From Theocolax elegans (Eukaryota; Arthropoda; Insecta; Hymenoptera; Cerocephalidae): a DNA stretch of 64,000 nucleotides. Made by a program: the position numbers and the translations under genes. Shown here piece by piece: positions 46,674-58,959 of this stretch. A model generated the notes under the pieces. The model saw only the letters and a program-made list of their open reading frames with translations, was not told the DNA's origin and did no database searches. Location: positions 55,353,749 to 55,417,748 of the forward strand of contig CM047426.1 in assembly GCA_026168455.1 (NCBI GenBank), written 5' to 3'. Within the stretch, counting starts at the first letter, position 1, and the number at the start of each line of letters is the position of its first letter.

Positions 46674-49600
46674 AACACTTTCACTTAAGCTTTGCACAAG
46701 TTTGTGAGAAATATTGCAGCAAGCTTTCGACAGATATTGTGTGATTCCATGTAGTTAAAAGAAAATTGGTTATTTCTTTCAATCTTGTTGCAAGTAAACA
46801 CCAATATTACAAATTTAGCTTGACGCCATGGTCGGAATCTTACTGGATGGTATTCGGAATCTTACTGGAAGCGTACAAGGAAACTTAATTATATCTTTCA
46901 ATGGCATATTACGCACTACCTTTGCGAGAAGTTGTCAATAAAGTTTATGGAAGTTTCCCAAAATAGAAAAATTGATTCTTTTTTTTCCAGCGCTAGAAAA
47001 ATTCCTGCAATCTTCCCTGCTAATATGCGTAAACACTTTCAGTTAAGCTTTGCACAAGTATGTGAGAAATATTGCAGCAAGCTTTCGACAGATATTGTGT
47101 GATTCCATGTAGTTAAAAGAAAATTGGTTATTTCTTTCAATCTTGTTGCAAGTAAACACCAATATTACAAATTTAGCTTGACGCCATGGTATTCGGAATC
47201 TTACTGGAAGCGTACAAGGAAACTTAATTATATCTTTCAATGGCATATTACGCACTACCTTTGCGAGAAGTTGTCAATAAAGTTTATGGAAGTTTCCCAA
47301 AATAGAAAAATTGATTCTTTTTTTTCCAGCGCTAGAAAAATTCCTGCAATCTTCCCTGCTAATATGCGTAAACACTTTCAGTTAAGCTTTGCACAAGTAT
47401 GTGAGAAATATTGCAGCAAGCTTTCGACAGATATTGTGTGATTCCATGTAGTTAAAAGAAAATTGGTTATTTCTTTCAATCTTGTTGCAAGTAAACACCA
47501 ATATTACAAATTTAGCTTGACGCCATGGTATTCGGAATCTTACTGGAAGCGTACAAGGAAACTTAATTATATCTTTCAATGGCATATTACGCACTACCTT
47601 TGCGAGAAGTTGTCAATAAAGTTTATGGAAGTTTCCCAAAATAGAAAAATTGATTCTTTTTTTTCCAGCGCTAGAAAAATTCCTGCAATCTTCCCTGCTA
47701 ATATGCGTAAACACTTTCAGTTAAGCTTTGCACAAGTTTGTGAGAAATATTGCAGCAAGCTTTCGACAGATATTGTGTGATTCCATGTAGTTAAAAGAAA
47801 ATTGGTTATTTCTTTCAATCTTGTTGCAAGTAAACACCAATATTACAAATTTAGCTTGACGCCATGGTATTCGGAATCTTACTGGAAGCGTACAAGGAAA
47901 CTTAATTATATCTTTCAATGGCATATTACGCACTACCTTTGCGAGAAGTTGTCAATAAAGTTTATGGAAGTTTCCCAAAATAGAAAAATTGATTCTTTTT
48001 TTTCCAGCGCTAGAAAAATTCCTGCAATCTTCCCTGCTAATATGCGTAAACACTTTCACTTAAGCTTTGCACAAGTATGTGAGAAATATTGCAGCAAGCT
48101 TTCGACAGATATTGTGTGATTCCATGTAGTTAAAAGAAAATTGGTTATTTCTTTCAATCTTGTTGCAAGTAAACACCAATATTACAAATTTAGCTTGACG
48201 CCATGGTATTCGGAATCTTACTGGAAGCGTACAAGGAAACTTAATTATATCTTTCAATGGCATATTACGCACTACCTTTGCGAGAAGTTGTCAATAAAGT
48301 TTATGGAAGTTTCCCAAAATAGAAAAATTGATTCTTTTTTTTCCAGCGCTAGAAAAATTCCTGCAATCTTCCCTGCTAATATGCGTAAACACTTTCAGTT
48401 AAGCTTTGCACAAGTTTGTGAGAAATATTGCAGCAAGCTTTCGACAGATATTGTGTGATTCCATGTAGTTAAAAGAAAATTGGTTATTTCTTTCAATCTT
48501 GTTGCAAGTAAACACCAATATTACAAATTTAGCTTGACGCCATGGTATTCGGAATCTTACTGGAAGCGTACAAGGAAACTTAATTATATCTTTCAATGGC
48601 ATATTACGCACTACCTTTGCGAGAAGTTGTCAATAAAGTTTATGGAAGTTTCCCAAAATAGAAAAATTGATTCTTTTTTTTCCAGCGCTAGAAAAATTCC
48701 TGCAATCTTCCCTGCTAATATGCGTAAACACTTTCAGTTAAGCTTTGCACAAGTTTGTGAGAAATATTGCAGCAAGCTTTCGACAGATATTGTGTGATTC
48801 CATGTAGTTAAAAGAAAATTGGTTATTTCTTTCAATCTTGTTGCAAGTAAACACCAATATTACAAATTTAGCTTGACGCCATGGTATTCGGAATCTTACT
48901 GGAAGCGTACAAGGAAACTTAATTATATCTTTCAATGGCATATTACGCACTACCTTTGCGAGAAGTTGTCAATAAAGTTTATGGAAGTTTCCCAAAATAG
49001 AAAAATTGATTCTTTTTTTTCCAGCGCTAGAAAAATTCCTGCAATCTTCCCTGCTAATATGCGTAAACACTTTCAGTTAAGCTTTGCACAAGTTTGTGAG
49101 AAATATTGCAGCAAGCTTTCGACAGATATTGTGTGATTCCATGTAGTTAAAAGAAAATTGGTTATTTCTTTCAATCTTGTTGCAAGTAAACACCAATATT
49201 ACAAATTTAGCTTGACGCCATGGTATTCGGAATCTTACTGGAAGCGTACAAGGAAACTTAATTATATCTTTCAATGGCATATTACGCACTACCTTTGCGA
49301 GAAGTTGTCAATAAAGTTTATGGAAGTTTCCCAAAATAGAAAAATTGATTCTTTTTTTTCCAGCGCTAGAAAAATTCCTGCAATCTTCCCTGCTAATATG
49401 CGTAAACACTTTCAGTTAAGCTTTGCACAAGTATGTGAGAAATATTGCAGCAAGCTTTCGACAGATATTGTGTGATTCCATGTAGTTAAAAGAAAATTGG
49501 TTATTTCTTTCAATCTTGTTGCAAGTAAACACCAATATTACAAATTTAGCTTGACGCCATGGTATTCGGAATCTTACTGGAAGCGTACAAGGAAACTTAA

Positions 49601-50137
49601 TTATATCTTTCAATGGCATATTACGCACTACCTTTGCGAGAAGTTGTCAATAAAGTTTATGGAAGTTTCCCAAAATAGAAAAATTGATTCTTTTTTTTCC
49701 AGCGCTAGAAAAATTCCTGCAATCTTCCCTGCTAATATGCGTAAACACTTTCAGTTAAGCTTTGCACAAGTTTGTGAGAAATATTGCAGCAAGCTTTCGA
49801 CAGATATTGTGTGATTCCATGTAGTTAAAAGAAAATTGGTTATTTCTTTCAATCTTGTTGCAAGTAAACACCAATATTACAAATTTAGCTTGACGCCATG
49901 GTATTCGGAATCTTACTGGAAGCGTACAAGGAAACTTAATTATATCTTTCAATGGCATATTACGCACTACCTTTGCGAGAAGTTGTCAATAAAGTTTATG
50001 GAAGTTTCCCAAAATAGAAAAATTGATTCTTTTTTTTCCAGCGCTAGAAAAATTCCTGCAATCTTCCCTGCTAATATGCGTAAACACTTTCAGTTAAGCT
50101 TTGCACAAGTTTGTGAGAAATATTGCAGCAAGCTTTC
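46674..50137. repeat. 339-bp satellite array, about ten copies
   Basis: Direct units repeat every 339 bp with almost no divergence. The few differences (GCACAAGTATGTG versus GCACAAGTTTGTG, CAGTTAAG versus CACTTAAG) are scattered between units. The first unit has an extra 22 bp within it. Identical 105-codon plus-strand and 70-codon minus-strand frames occur in each unit, but each is closed by stops in every unit and they overlap, so no protein is inferred. High homogeneity means recent amplification or gene conversion. Confidence 0.97.
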
Positions 50138-52852
50138 AAGAGTATTTTATTTTATATTTTTGGACAGAATGCATGTTTATTTGTTGCAATCTTGCTGCAA
50201 GCTTTATGGGAATATTGCAGTTGTAACATTCAACAAGGTAACACGGGAAAATTGATGGAAGTATATGAAATTACTTTTTGAAATGTATAAGTAATATTAC
50301 AATTTTTGCTTTCATAATGGTTGCACGGAAGCTTGGTAGTAGCTTTATACGACATCTTTTTTCAATTTTATACAAAGCCGTGCTGCAAATTTGCAAGAAA
50401 GCTTTCAGAAGGGTTAAAATGAAATATTACGTGAAAGGTTGCTGCAATGTATACTATAATATTGATGAAACCTAATTTGTTTTGTACATATTTGAATCTT
50501 TTATAAATCTTCGTGCAATCTTTCTGTTTTCTTTGATTGAATTATTGCTGCAAGGTACTTTGTAATGTGGCATGCAATATGTTGCTGCAAGTTTGATGCA
50601 AGTTTCCTTGCAGTATTTAATATACACTTTATTTTAGTTTTTCAACCAATCTTGCATCAAGATTGCAGAATCTTTCTTGGAATATAACTGTGGAAGATAG
50701 CTGAACGTTTTAAACAACTTTGCTCAAAGCTTGCAGAAAGATTGCAATGGAATGTTTCACGAGTCTTGCACTGGAAAGCTTTCATGCTGTGTGGGACAAT
50801 AGCTTAATTTTTTTTATTAAGAATTAACTAAGTAAATATCCGATAAAAGAAATTTCTGCAATAGAAAGTATTGAAATCAAAACACCTTCCAAGAAGGTGT
50901 CAATATTCGCAAGTATTTTATTCCAATCACACTTTTTAAATTGCAATCTATTAAATAAATCTTTAATTCATATTCCCATATTTTTTCTACTTATACAATA
51001 GCTTAATTTTTTTATTGAAAATTAATTACGTAACTTATAACTTATATGCACTTATAAAGTTTCTTAAGTGTGTTCCTTTTGACGAATAAAAAAGTGTGGA
51101 CCAAAGTTATCTTTAATTCTTATTCCCTTCCTTTTTCTACTTACACAATAGCTTAATTTTTTTTATTAAGAATTAACTAAGTAAATATCCGATTAAACAA
51201 CTTTGCTCAAAGCTTGCAGAAAGATTGCAATGGAATTTTAAAGGAAACTTATTTATATCTCTCAATGGATATTACGCACAACTATTGCGAGAACTTGTCA
51301 TAAGTTATGAAGTTTCCCAAAATAGAAAAATTGATTCTTTTTTTTCAGCGCGTAGAAAAATTCCTGCAATCTTCCCCTGCCTGAATTGCGGTAACATCTT
51401 TCAGCCTAAGCTTTGCACAAGTTTGGTGAGAACCTATTGCAGCAAGCCTTTCAACAGATATTGTGTGTTTTCATATAGCTTAAGAAAATTGGTTATTTCT
51501 TTCCATCTTGTTGCCAAGTTAATCACCAATATTACAAATTTAGCTTGACGCCATGGTATTCGGAATATTAATGAAGCATACAAGGGAAACTTAATTATAA
51601 TCTTTCAATGGAATATTACGCCAATACTTTGCGAGAACTTGTCAATAAGTTTATGGAAGTTTCCCCAAAATAGAAAAATTGATTCTTTTTTTCCAGCGCT
51701 AGCAAAAATTCCTGCAATCTTCCATGCTAAATTGCGTAAACACATTTCAGTTAAGCTTTGCACAAGTTGTGAGAAATATTGCAGCAAGCTTTCAAGAGTA
51801 TTTTATTTTATATTTTTGGACAGGATGCATGTTTATTTGTTGCAATCTTGCTGCAAGCTTTATGGGAATATTGCAGTTGTAACATTCAACAAGGTAACAC
51901 GGGAAAATTGATGGAAGTATATGAAATTACTTTTTGAAATGTATAAGTAATATTACAATTTTTGCTTTCATAATGGTTGCACGGAAGCTTGGTAGTAGCT
52001 TTATACGACATCTTTTTTCAATTTTATACAAAGCCGTGCTGCAAATTTGCAAGAAAGCTTTCAGAAGGGTTAAAATGAAATATTACGTGAAAGGTTGCTG
52101 CAATGTATACTATAATATTGATGAAACCTAATTTGTTTTGTACATATTTGAATCTTTTATAAATCTTCGTGCAATCTTTCTGTTTTCTTTGATTGAATTA
52201 TTGCTGCAAGGTACTTTGTAATGTGGCATGCAATATGTTGCTGCAAGTTTGATGCAAGTTTCCTTGCAGTATTTAATATACACTTTATTTTAGTTTTTCA
52301 ACCAATCTTGCATCAAGATTGCAGAAATCTTTCTTGGAATATAACTGTGGAAGATAGCTGAACGTTTTAAACAACTTTGCTCAAAGCTTGCAGAAAGATT
52401 GCAATGGAATGTTTCACGAGTCTTGCACTGGAAAGCTTTCATGCTGTGTGGGACAATAGCTTAATTTTTTTATTAAGAATTAACTAAGTAAATATCCGAT
52501 AAAAGAAATTTCTGCAATAGAAAGTATTGAAATCAAAACACCTTCCAAGAAGGTGTCAATATTCGCAAGTATTTTATTCCAATCACACTTTTTAAATTGC
52601 AATCTATTAAATAAATATCTTTAATTCATATTCCCATATTTTTTCTACTTATACAATAGCTTAAATTTTTTTATTGAAAATTAATTACGTAACTTATAAC
52701 TTATATGCACTTATAAAGTTTCTTAAGTGTGTTCCTTTTGACGAATAAAAAAGTGTGGACCAAAGTTATCTTTAATTCTTATTCCCTTCCTTTTTCTACT
52801 TACACAATAGCTTAATTTTTTTTATTAAGAATTAACTAAGTAAATATCCGAT
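50138..52852. repeat. Duplicated TGCAA-rich segment and decayed 339-bp units
   Basis: The block 50,138-51,193 recurs at 51,794-52,852 with few changes. Between them, 51,225-51,793 contains two diverged, indel-rich versions of the 339-bp unit. The duplication unit is thus about 1,656 bp. The 1-kb block is densely sown with TTGCTGCAAG, CTTGCAGAAAG and CAATCTTGC words, also present in the 339-bp unit, pointing to a common short ancestral repeat. The 65- and 90-codon frames have no support. Confidence 0.92.
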
Positions 52853-53064
52853 AAAAGAAATTTCTGCAATAGAAAGTATTGAAATCAAAACACCTTCCAA
52901 GGGGACTACATCATTGAGCATGAAACATCACTGAGCGTGAGGCTAAGAGTAGAGGTGTAGGGATGCGCGCACTACGAGTGCGCAAGCTAGAAGAGAGAGC
53001 GCAGAAAGCGGGCTTGACTGTAGGTCTGTTCGACTGTGTTTCGTATACATTATATGCATGCGAT
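52853..53064. other. Junction between satellite block and hairpin region
   Basis: Ends the TGCAA-rich repeat at about 52,903 and then has unique, more GC-rich sequence. No gene was recognised. Confidence 0.4.
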
Positions 53065-53083
53065 ATGTGTGTGTGTGTGTGTG

Positions 53084-53117
<34 letters not shown>

Positions 53118-53118
53118 C
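53065..53118. repeat. GT/TA compound microsatellite
   Basis: About 13 GT dinucleotides followed by CTA and about 12 TA dinucleotides, directly before the hairpin-rich region. Confidence 0.93.
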
Positions 53119-54545
53119 TGTGACGTGGTATTCGCGTACCCGGGTAAAATTAATTAATTTATATAATTAATAAAAACCGTTGGGCCGCGTTACCCAATAC
53201 CGCGCACACAATTATTTATTTATTTATCGAACTGCGGGCTGTCGCCAGGAACGCGAGTTCGCTGGGACGTACGGTATGGAGGATTCGGGCGATCCTCCTT
53301 GCCTCGACACGATTTATGAAAATTAAAGGATGTCGGCGGGAGCGGGGAGAATAAAATAAACACTCTCAATTAAGGGGATGTCGGACCCTAAAAATAGCAA
53401 GTTTATTAATTAGTTTTAATGGTTAGGAATTTAATTTATCGAAAAAAGCAGAGCTCCAGGTCCTTCAGTTTGCTTTCAGGATTATTCGTGATTTTTTTAC
53501 CATTTTTCTATTAATAATAGCAACAACTTTTTTGGGTTGGAAGATGTGCCTATTTTTCGAAATTTACGTTACCGACGTTTCGTATTTTTCTGCATAATTC
53601 ATGAAAAATGAAATAATCTTGAAAAATCGGAGCTCCAGGATCTCAAAAAAATTTTGAATAACGATTACAAATTTTTTCAAATTTTTATTTTACTTTTTTC
53701 GTTATAATTTTTGGGTTGGAAAGGGTAGATCCCTTTAATTCGGGTCCGACATCCCGTTAATTAAAATAATAAGAATGAAACATTTATTGCCTTAACTCAA
53801 CAATTGGCCATCCAGGCCGTGTGCCGCGACAAAGGTTGTTTCGCGCGGGCGGAGGTATCGGGAGCCAACCGGATCGAGATCCTCGCCTGCGGTTGGCTTT
53901 ACCCCGATCTCCGCTATTCGGGTACCGGCGTACCCGAATACACTCCCGATGTACTCACACACATACACTCGGGAAAGGGGGGGGACGCGCGGTAATATAA
54001 GAAGACTTACCGGGGTGCGCCCCGTGGATGGCCCAGCCGATCCGTGTCCCTTTGTCCTCCTGGGCAACGGAGGACGACGTCGGCTGCGGTGGTGGAAGGC
54101 GGCCCTGTGCCGCGGCGAGTGCCTCGCGAACCGCGTCCGCACTCACACCAACACTTCCCGTCCTTGCTCACACTCACCAAATCACTCGCGGCTCACTCAC
54201 GAGGATCGTCCGGGTAACCGATGGCTTTTGCGCCTCACGCGCCTTGTTAGCCAGAAAAACTCTACTCGGCCCGGATAGAATTTTGTCCGCCTCGAGCGGC
54301 GGATCGGGACGTACTCATTAGGCAATCGCCTAATTTTCGAAAAAGGGATGAGAGTGGGAAACACACACACACTCTCGCGCTCTCATCCCTACGTACTATT
54401 GCGCGCGTAATTGTACACTTGTAGGAAAATAAACAAGTGTCGTCGGTTGGCCTTGACATACGAAAGGCTCCGACGACTTACAATTCGACAATTTAAATAC
54501 TCTATTCGTCGTGAATAGATTGTGTGACGATTTCCGTCACAATAC
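53119..54545. other. Hairpin-dense GC-rich region, left part
   Basis: Perfect inverted repeats follow each other. Examples: GGTATT/AATACC nested with GGGTAA/TTACCC (53,127-53,201); a 7-bp stem at 53,278-53,298; an 8-bp stem at 53,863-53,898; TATTCGGGTAC with a 4-nt loop at 53,915-53,940; an 11-bp stem at 54,344-54,390; then stems at 54,415-54,440, 54,439-54,477, 54,501-54,519 and 54,523-54,541. Overlapping open frames occur on both strands but look like GC-rich artefacts. Function is unknown. A TTAA MITE interrupts it at 53,374. Confidence 0.75.
53374..53756. mobile_element. TTAA MITE with GGGGATGTCGGA ends
   Basis: TTAA precedes the left end (53,370-53,373) and follows the right end (53,757-53,760). 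Termini are GGGGATGTCGGACCC and its inverse apart from the last base. The interior contains two diverged direct blocks, each with GAGCTCCAGG and TTTTGGGTTGGAA. It shares its terminal 12 bp with the palindromic MITE at 8,772-9,283, so one transposase, probably piggyBac-type, could move both. Confidence 0.88.
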
Positions 54546-55463
54546 ATATGCAGCTGTAGGCTTAAAGCGCGGCAGCGTAAAAGAAGCTCGAGCGCAAGAG
54601 GTTTTTTAATTAATGATAGATTAATCGTACAATTATTAATTATCAAATTAACATTAATAATGCACCATATTTATTTTATTTTTAAATTAAATGAATAAAT
54701 ACATATTGTTCACAAGAAGTAATGCGCAAGGCACTATCAAATGAGACATTTTGAGAACATTTTATTATATAATATACAAAATAATAAACATTGACCTAGA
54801 GATATTTAGATACATTAGTATTAAATAGGATTTTAATTATATTTGTGCAAAATGGCTTAATGTCAATTTTGTTTTATACAAGTATAAAAAACAAAATGAA
54901 ACTGAAGTTAGCGACCAATTCGACTTTCGTGAAAAAAAAATTAATTAAATATAAGGGTGTGCGATGGCTATGATTTAAACGAATTATTTAAGTTAATAAT
55001 TATTAATCAAATATATATTAACGATACACAAATATAATATTTTTAAGTTTATGACTAAATTTCAAGGTATTTTTTGTATTTATCTATTTTTTATACCTCT
55101 TTTATAGCTATAAAAACTAGTGCCAAGTTTAATAGTATATTTTATACCTATTTTTTGGCTATTTAATACAGTATAATTATTTCATACCAATAAAATAAGT
55201 GTTTATAAACTACTTTGGTGACTATAAAATATTTTCAAATCTCCAGTGATTTATTTTAATTTCGTGACCTTTTTTTAACGTACTGCTGCATAAATTAAAG
55301 ATTTTTTCAAGACAAAAAAGACATATTTTACAAATGCGAAAAGAACACGTTGTTACTTTTCATCACATTGGTAAACACAATAATTATTAATCTGAAAATA
55401 TTAAGTACAATTTGAAAGCTAGTTTTAATATGAAGAAAATGAGCTACTGCAAAGCATACCCGG
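54546..55463. other. AT-rich gap with no recognised gene
   Basis: AT-rich sequence between the hairpin region and the foldback element. Two related phrases with TTTTATACCT near 55,090 and 55,140 suggest a weak local duplication. Nothing else was recognised. Confidence 0.5.
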
Positions 55464-55467
55464 TTAA

Positions 55468-57209
55468 AAAAATTCACGCTGATTCAGTACTGGTTTCATA
55501 TTGAAATCAATATGAAATCATCACTGCATCAATATAAAATCATCACCGAATCAGAGTAAAATCAGTACTGAATCAGCAGTAACTTTTTCCCAAAACGCAG
55601 AATTGAATTGGTACAGAATCAGTACAAAAACAAGATTGAATCAGTACAAAATCGGTATTAAATGTTTACTGAATCTGCAATGAATCAGTTACACGCAGAG
55701 TAATAAAATAATAAAAATTAATTTATATGTGGTTAATAAAAGTGATTAATCACATGATTTTTTACATGTTGAATAATACGTGATTATTTCGAACCAATTT
55801 GGCATGTGAAAAATCACGTGTGAAAATACATATGTTTAAGCACGTGTTATAAAGAAAAAAATAATATAATGTTATTGCATGAATTTATTATAATTGTTTA
55901 GATAATTTATTATTAATAACACCTATCATTATTGTCCAAAACGTCCAGCTAGATTTTTATAGGTATTCATTGTAAATTTCCAAGAAAAAGGCCGTATGTA
56001 GTATAATTCTCTAAAAAAATGATGTAAAAACAAATAAAATTGCCAAAAAAAATATAAAATAAATAAAAAGAAGTATTACACATTTTTCTGTTCATGTTAG
56101 TTATTCACCCATCCACTTATTAACCGCGGCCAATTCTGCTCAACTTTCATGATCAATTATTTCTCAGTCTATTCTCAATGCTACATTCACGAACAGTTAC
56201 AAAGATAAGTAATAAAAATATATTTGTAGACGTTTCAAAAAGCCCAGTTAGAATTTATTTTAATGAAATTAATTTTATGGAATAAACATATTTTTAAAAA
56301 TATGAACACTTTCATACAGGTTAAAATTTTTATGTACATTTTGGTACCATATTACAAGAACAATATATATTTAGTAATATATTGCAGCAATTTCATATTA
56401 ATTTTAACTAAGCTTTTTGAAACGTCTACAAATATGATTTTATTATCTTTGTAACTGTTTGTGAATGTAGCATTGAGAATAGACTGGGAAATAGTTGATC
56501 ATGAAAGTTAACCAGCATTGGCCGCGGTTAATAAGTGGATGGGTGAATAACTAACATGAACAGAAAAATGTGTAATACTTCTTTTTATTTATTTTATGTT
56601 TTTTTTGCCAATTTTATTTGTTTTTAAATAAGTTTTTTAGAGAATTATACTACATACGGCCTTTCTCTTGGAAATTTACAATGAATACCTATAAAAACCT
56701 AGCTGGGCGTTTTGGACAATAACGCTAGATGTTATTAATAATAAATTATCTAAACAATTATAATAAATATATGTAATAACATTATATTATTTTTTTTCTT
56801 TATAACACGTGCTTAAGCATGTATTTTCACACGTGATTTTTCACATGCCAAATTGGTTCGAAATAATCACGTTATTCAACATGTAAAAAATCATGTGATT
56901 AATCACTTTTATTAACCACATATAAATTAATTTTTATTATTTTATTACTCTGCGTGTAACTCTGATTCATTGCAGATTCAGTAAACATTCAATACCGATT
57001 TTGTACTGATTCAATCTTGTTTTTGTACTGATTCTGTACCAATTCAATTCTGCTTTTTGGGAAAAAGTTACTGCTGATTCAGTACTTACTGATTTTACTC
57101 TGATTCGGTGATGATTTTATATTGATGCAGTGATGATTTCATATTGATTTCAATATGATTTCAATATTGAAATCAATATGAAATCAGTATTGAATCAGCG
57201 TGAATTTTT
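55468..57209. mobile_element. Foldback element FB-3 with AATCAGTA subterminal repeats
   Basis: Arms of roughly 800 bp (55,468 to about 56,258 and about 56,398-57,209) are inverted copies around a 140-bp centre. TTAA borders each end (55,464-55,467 and 57,210-57,213), and the termini read AAAAATTCACGCTGATTCAG. The outer 230 bp of each arm contain many copies of AATCAGTA and close variants in both orientations. No transposase was found. It is unrelated in sequence to FB-1 and FB-2. Confidence 0.9.
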
Positions 57210-57213
57210 TTAA

Positions 57214-57659
57214 TAGATATAGTAAGTTAATTTTTCCAAATGTTCAGTGGAGTAAATAATTGTTTAAAAAAGTCAAATAGCGGTTACTTTGTAACTTCAA
57301 GTAGCTGTACCTCGGCGTAAAAAATTTTTCGGATGCTTATATTTTGAAAAAAGTCTTTATATCATAGTTTTTTACAATATATATTCTTTAAGTTTAGCCA
57401 CATTGAAACTCCACGTGCACAATGTTTTTTAAAAAATTCAATATTTTTACTGATATATATATATCGCGAGAATTCCATGTCTAATCAGTAGATGAAATTT
57501 AAAAATTATTGGTATTTTGTTAAACAACTCCTTTATGGACCTAGAATGTAAACAAATTTGTAGATGTTTCATTTAGATATGACAAATGTTATTAATAAAC
57601 AAAAAACACATATTTTACTGTTTAGCACTTGTATGACGAATTTTCATAACTCATTATTC
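57214..57659. other. AT-rich gap with no recognised gene
   Basis: Unique-looking AT-rich sequence between FB-3 and the right hairpin block. No coding frame or repeat was recognised. Confidence 0.5.
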
Positions 57660-58512
57660 AAAATATGTGCTGTAACGGTAAACGGTTCACGCGAGACGAA
57701 AATCGTACCGATCGCGTGAGTCTACCGTTGAAGATGCGTAAAGCGCATGCACGAGCGCGTCGGAGAGCCGGTGTGCACAACACACCGGCAGTATCGTTCG
57801 AGCCTCGAACTAACACGGATCGGGAATCGTGCGGAAGGAAGGATAAGGCGTACCCCGCGAGTGAGGTGTGCTGTAGGACGAGAGTATTAGAGAGAGAGAG
57901 AGAGAGGGTACGAGACCGAAGGAAGCGAGGCACGCACCGTCCCCCAGGATCGTCTCCAGAGAAACGTAAGTCCTGGCCAGGCAATAGCGTATTTATTATC
58001 ACCGTATAGCGAGCGAAACCGGCGACGGGATACGCGCGGTATCCCGACGCAGAAGTATACGAGAGATTAGCCGCTCTCGTCGCGACACTCTCTCTCGCCC
58101 CGTAAAACCCGATTACGGCAAACCGGAGTGCTACACACTCCGGCGCGATCGCAACCCAGCGATAAAAATTACAGAGCCAGGTAACCGATACCTGGCGAAT
58201 ATAACCTCCTCCCGGGTAGATCGAGACCGCGAGTCTCAACGCGTATATTGCGGCGGGCGCACACACACACACGTCATCGTGTATTTTGTATTTTTCATAG
58301 GTTACGCGGATAGTCTTGTCTGCTTTGAGCCAAGGTTCGACCTTGCCTTGGCTCACACTATTGTAACATTTCTTTTATTCTTATTTCGCATCAATAAATT
58401 AATTAATCACTTCTAATCCCGAGTTATATTAATTAACCGACGATTACTCCCTGTCCCCGAAGGCGAATACCGCCATGCCCCGCGGGTGTCGTGCATTGTA
58501 CTGCGCACGACA
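57660..58512. other. Hairpin-dense GC-rich region, right part
   Basis: Perfect stems with short loops continue: 9 bp at 57,767-57,789, about 6 bp at 57,797-57,809, 8 bp at 58,026-58,046, 6 bp at 58,100-58,118, 8 bp at 58,123-58,143, 8 bp at 58,176-58,196, 10 bp at 58,326-58,355 and 8 bp at 58,487-58,512. A GA microsatellite is at 57,890. The 232-codon minus-strand frame is probably fortuitous in GC-rich sequence. The block resembles the left part in composition and structure, and both may be one sequence split by FB-3. Confidence 0.75.
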
Positions 58513-58738
58513 CATAACTGAGTAGCCGAGTACGAGCATCGACGGAGGATAAGTGTACACTAGGTAAGTGCACACATTGTACACAGGGAAGACGTCGTCG
58601 TGCGGAGCTTGAGGCTTAGCTGTCTGGTAATACAGCTGATCGGTACACGGAGAATATTTCCTGTGCATTGAGGATATGCGCAGGACAATTAAAACCCTCC
58701 TGACGTACGAGAATAACCCTGTTACAACTGTCGCCCAA

Positions 58739-58818
58739 CACGTGAGTTTCCTTGGGATAGGGAAAATTATAGCAAGTGATAACCAAAACGTGAGTTTCCT
58801 CGGGATAGGAAAAATTTT
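58739..58818. repeat. 50-bp direct repeat pair
   Basis: ACGTGAGTTTCC, a GGGATAGG core and AAAATT recur 50 bp apart, starting near 58,739 and 58,789, with small differences. Confidence 0.8.
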
Positions 58819-58959
58819 CCATTTAGTTGAATTTTGTACTTCGGACGTTATTTTACATATAAACCGCAACGAGTGGTTGCGAGTACGTTGCCAGTTCGTC
58901 GCGACGAACATATGTAAACAACAACACGAGCCGAGTACAAACGAACATAATTCTCGGAA

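Noticed and set aside
46674..50255. Recurring 105-codon (+) and 70-codon (-) frames in the 339-bp array as a gene family.
   Set aside because: They recur only because 339 is a multiple of three and units are near-identical; both strands are open over the same bases, each unit has stops, and there are no protein motifs.
53792..54321. Overlapping frames of 60-116 codons on both strands.
   Set aside because: GC-rich sequence with few stops; frames overlap on opposite strands and the region is explained better by serial hairpins.
57658..58356. A 232-codon minus-strand frame.
   Set aside because: Lies entirely in the hairpin-dense GC-rich block, has no recognised domain and an opposing plus-strand frame; probably fortuitous.
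58444..58911. A 155-codon minus-strand frame.
   Set aside because: Its repeated peptide comes from the 50-bp DNA repeat at 58,739, and no domain was recognised.
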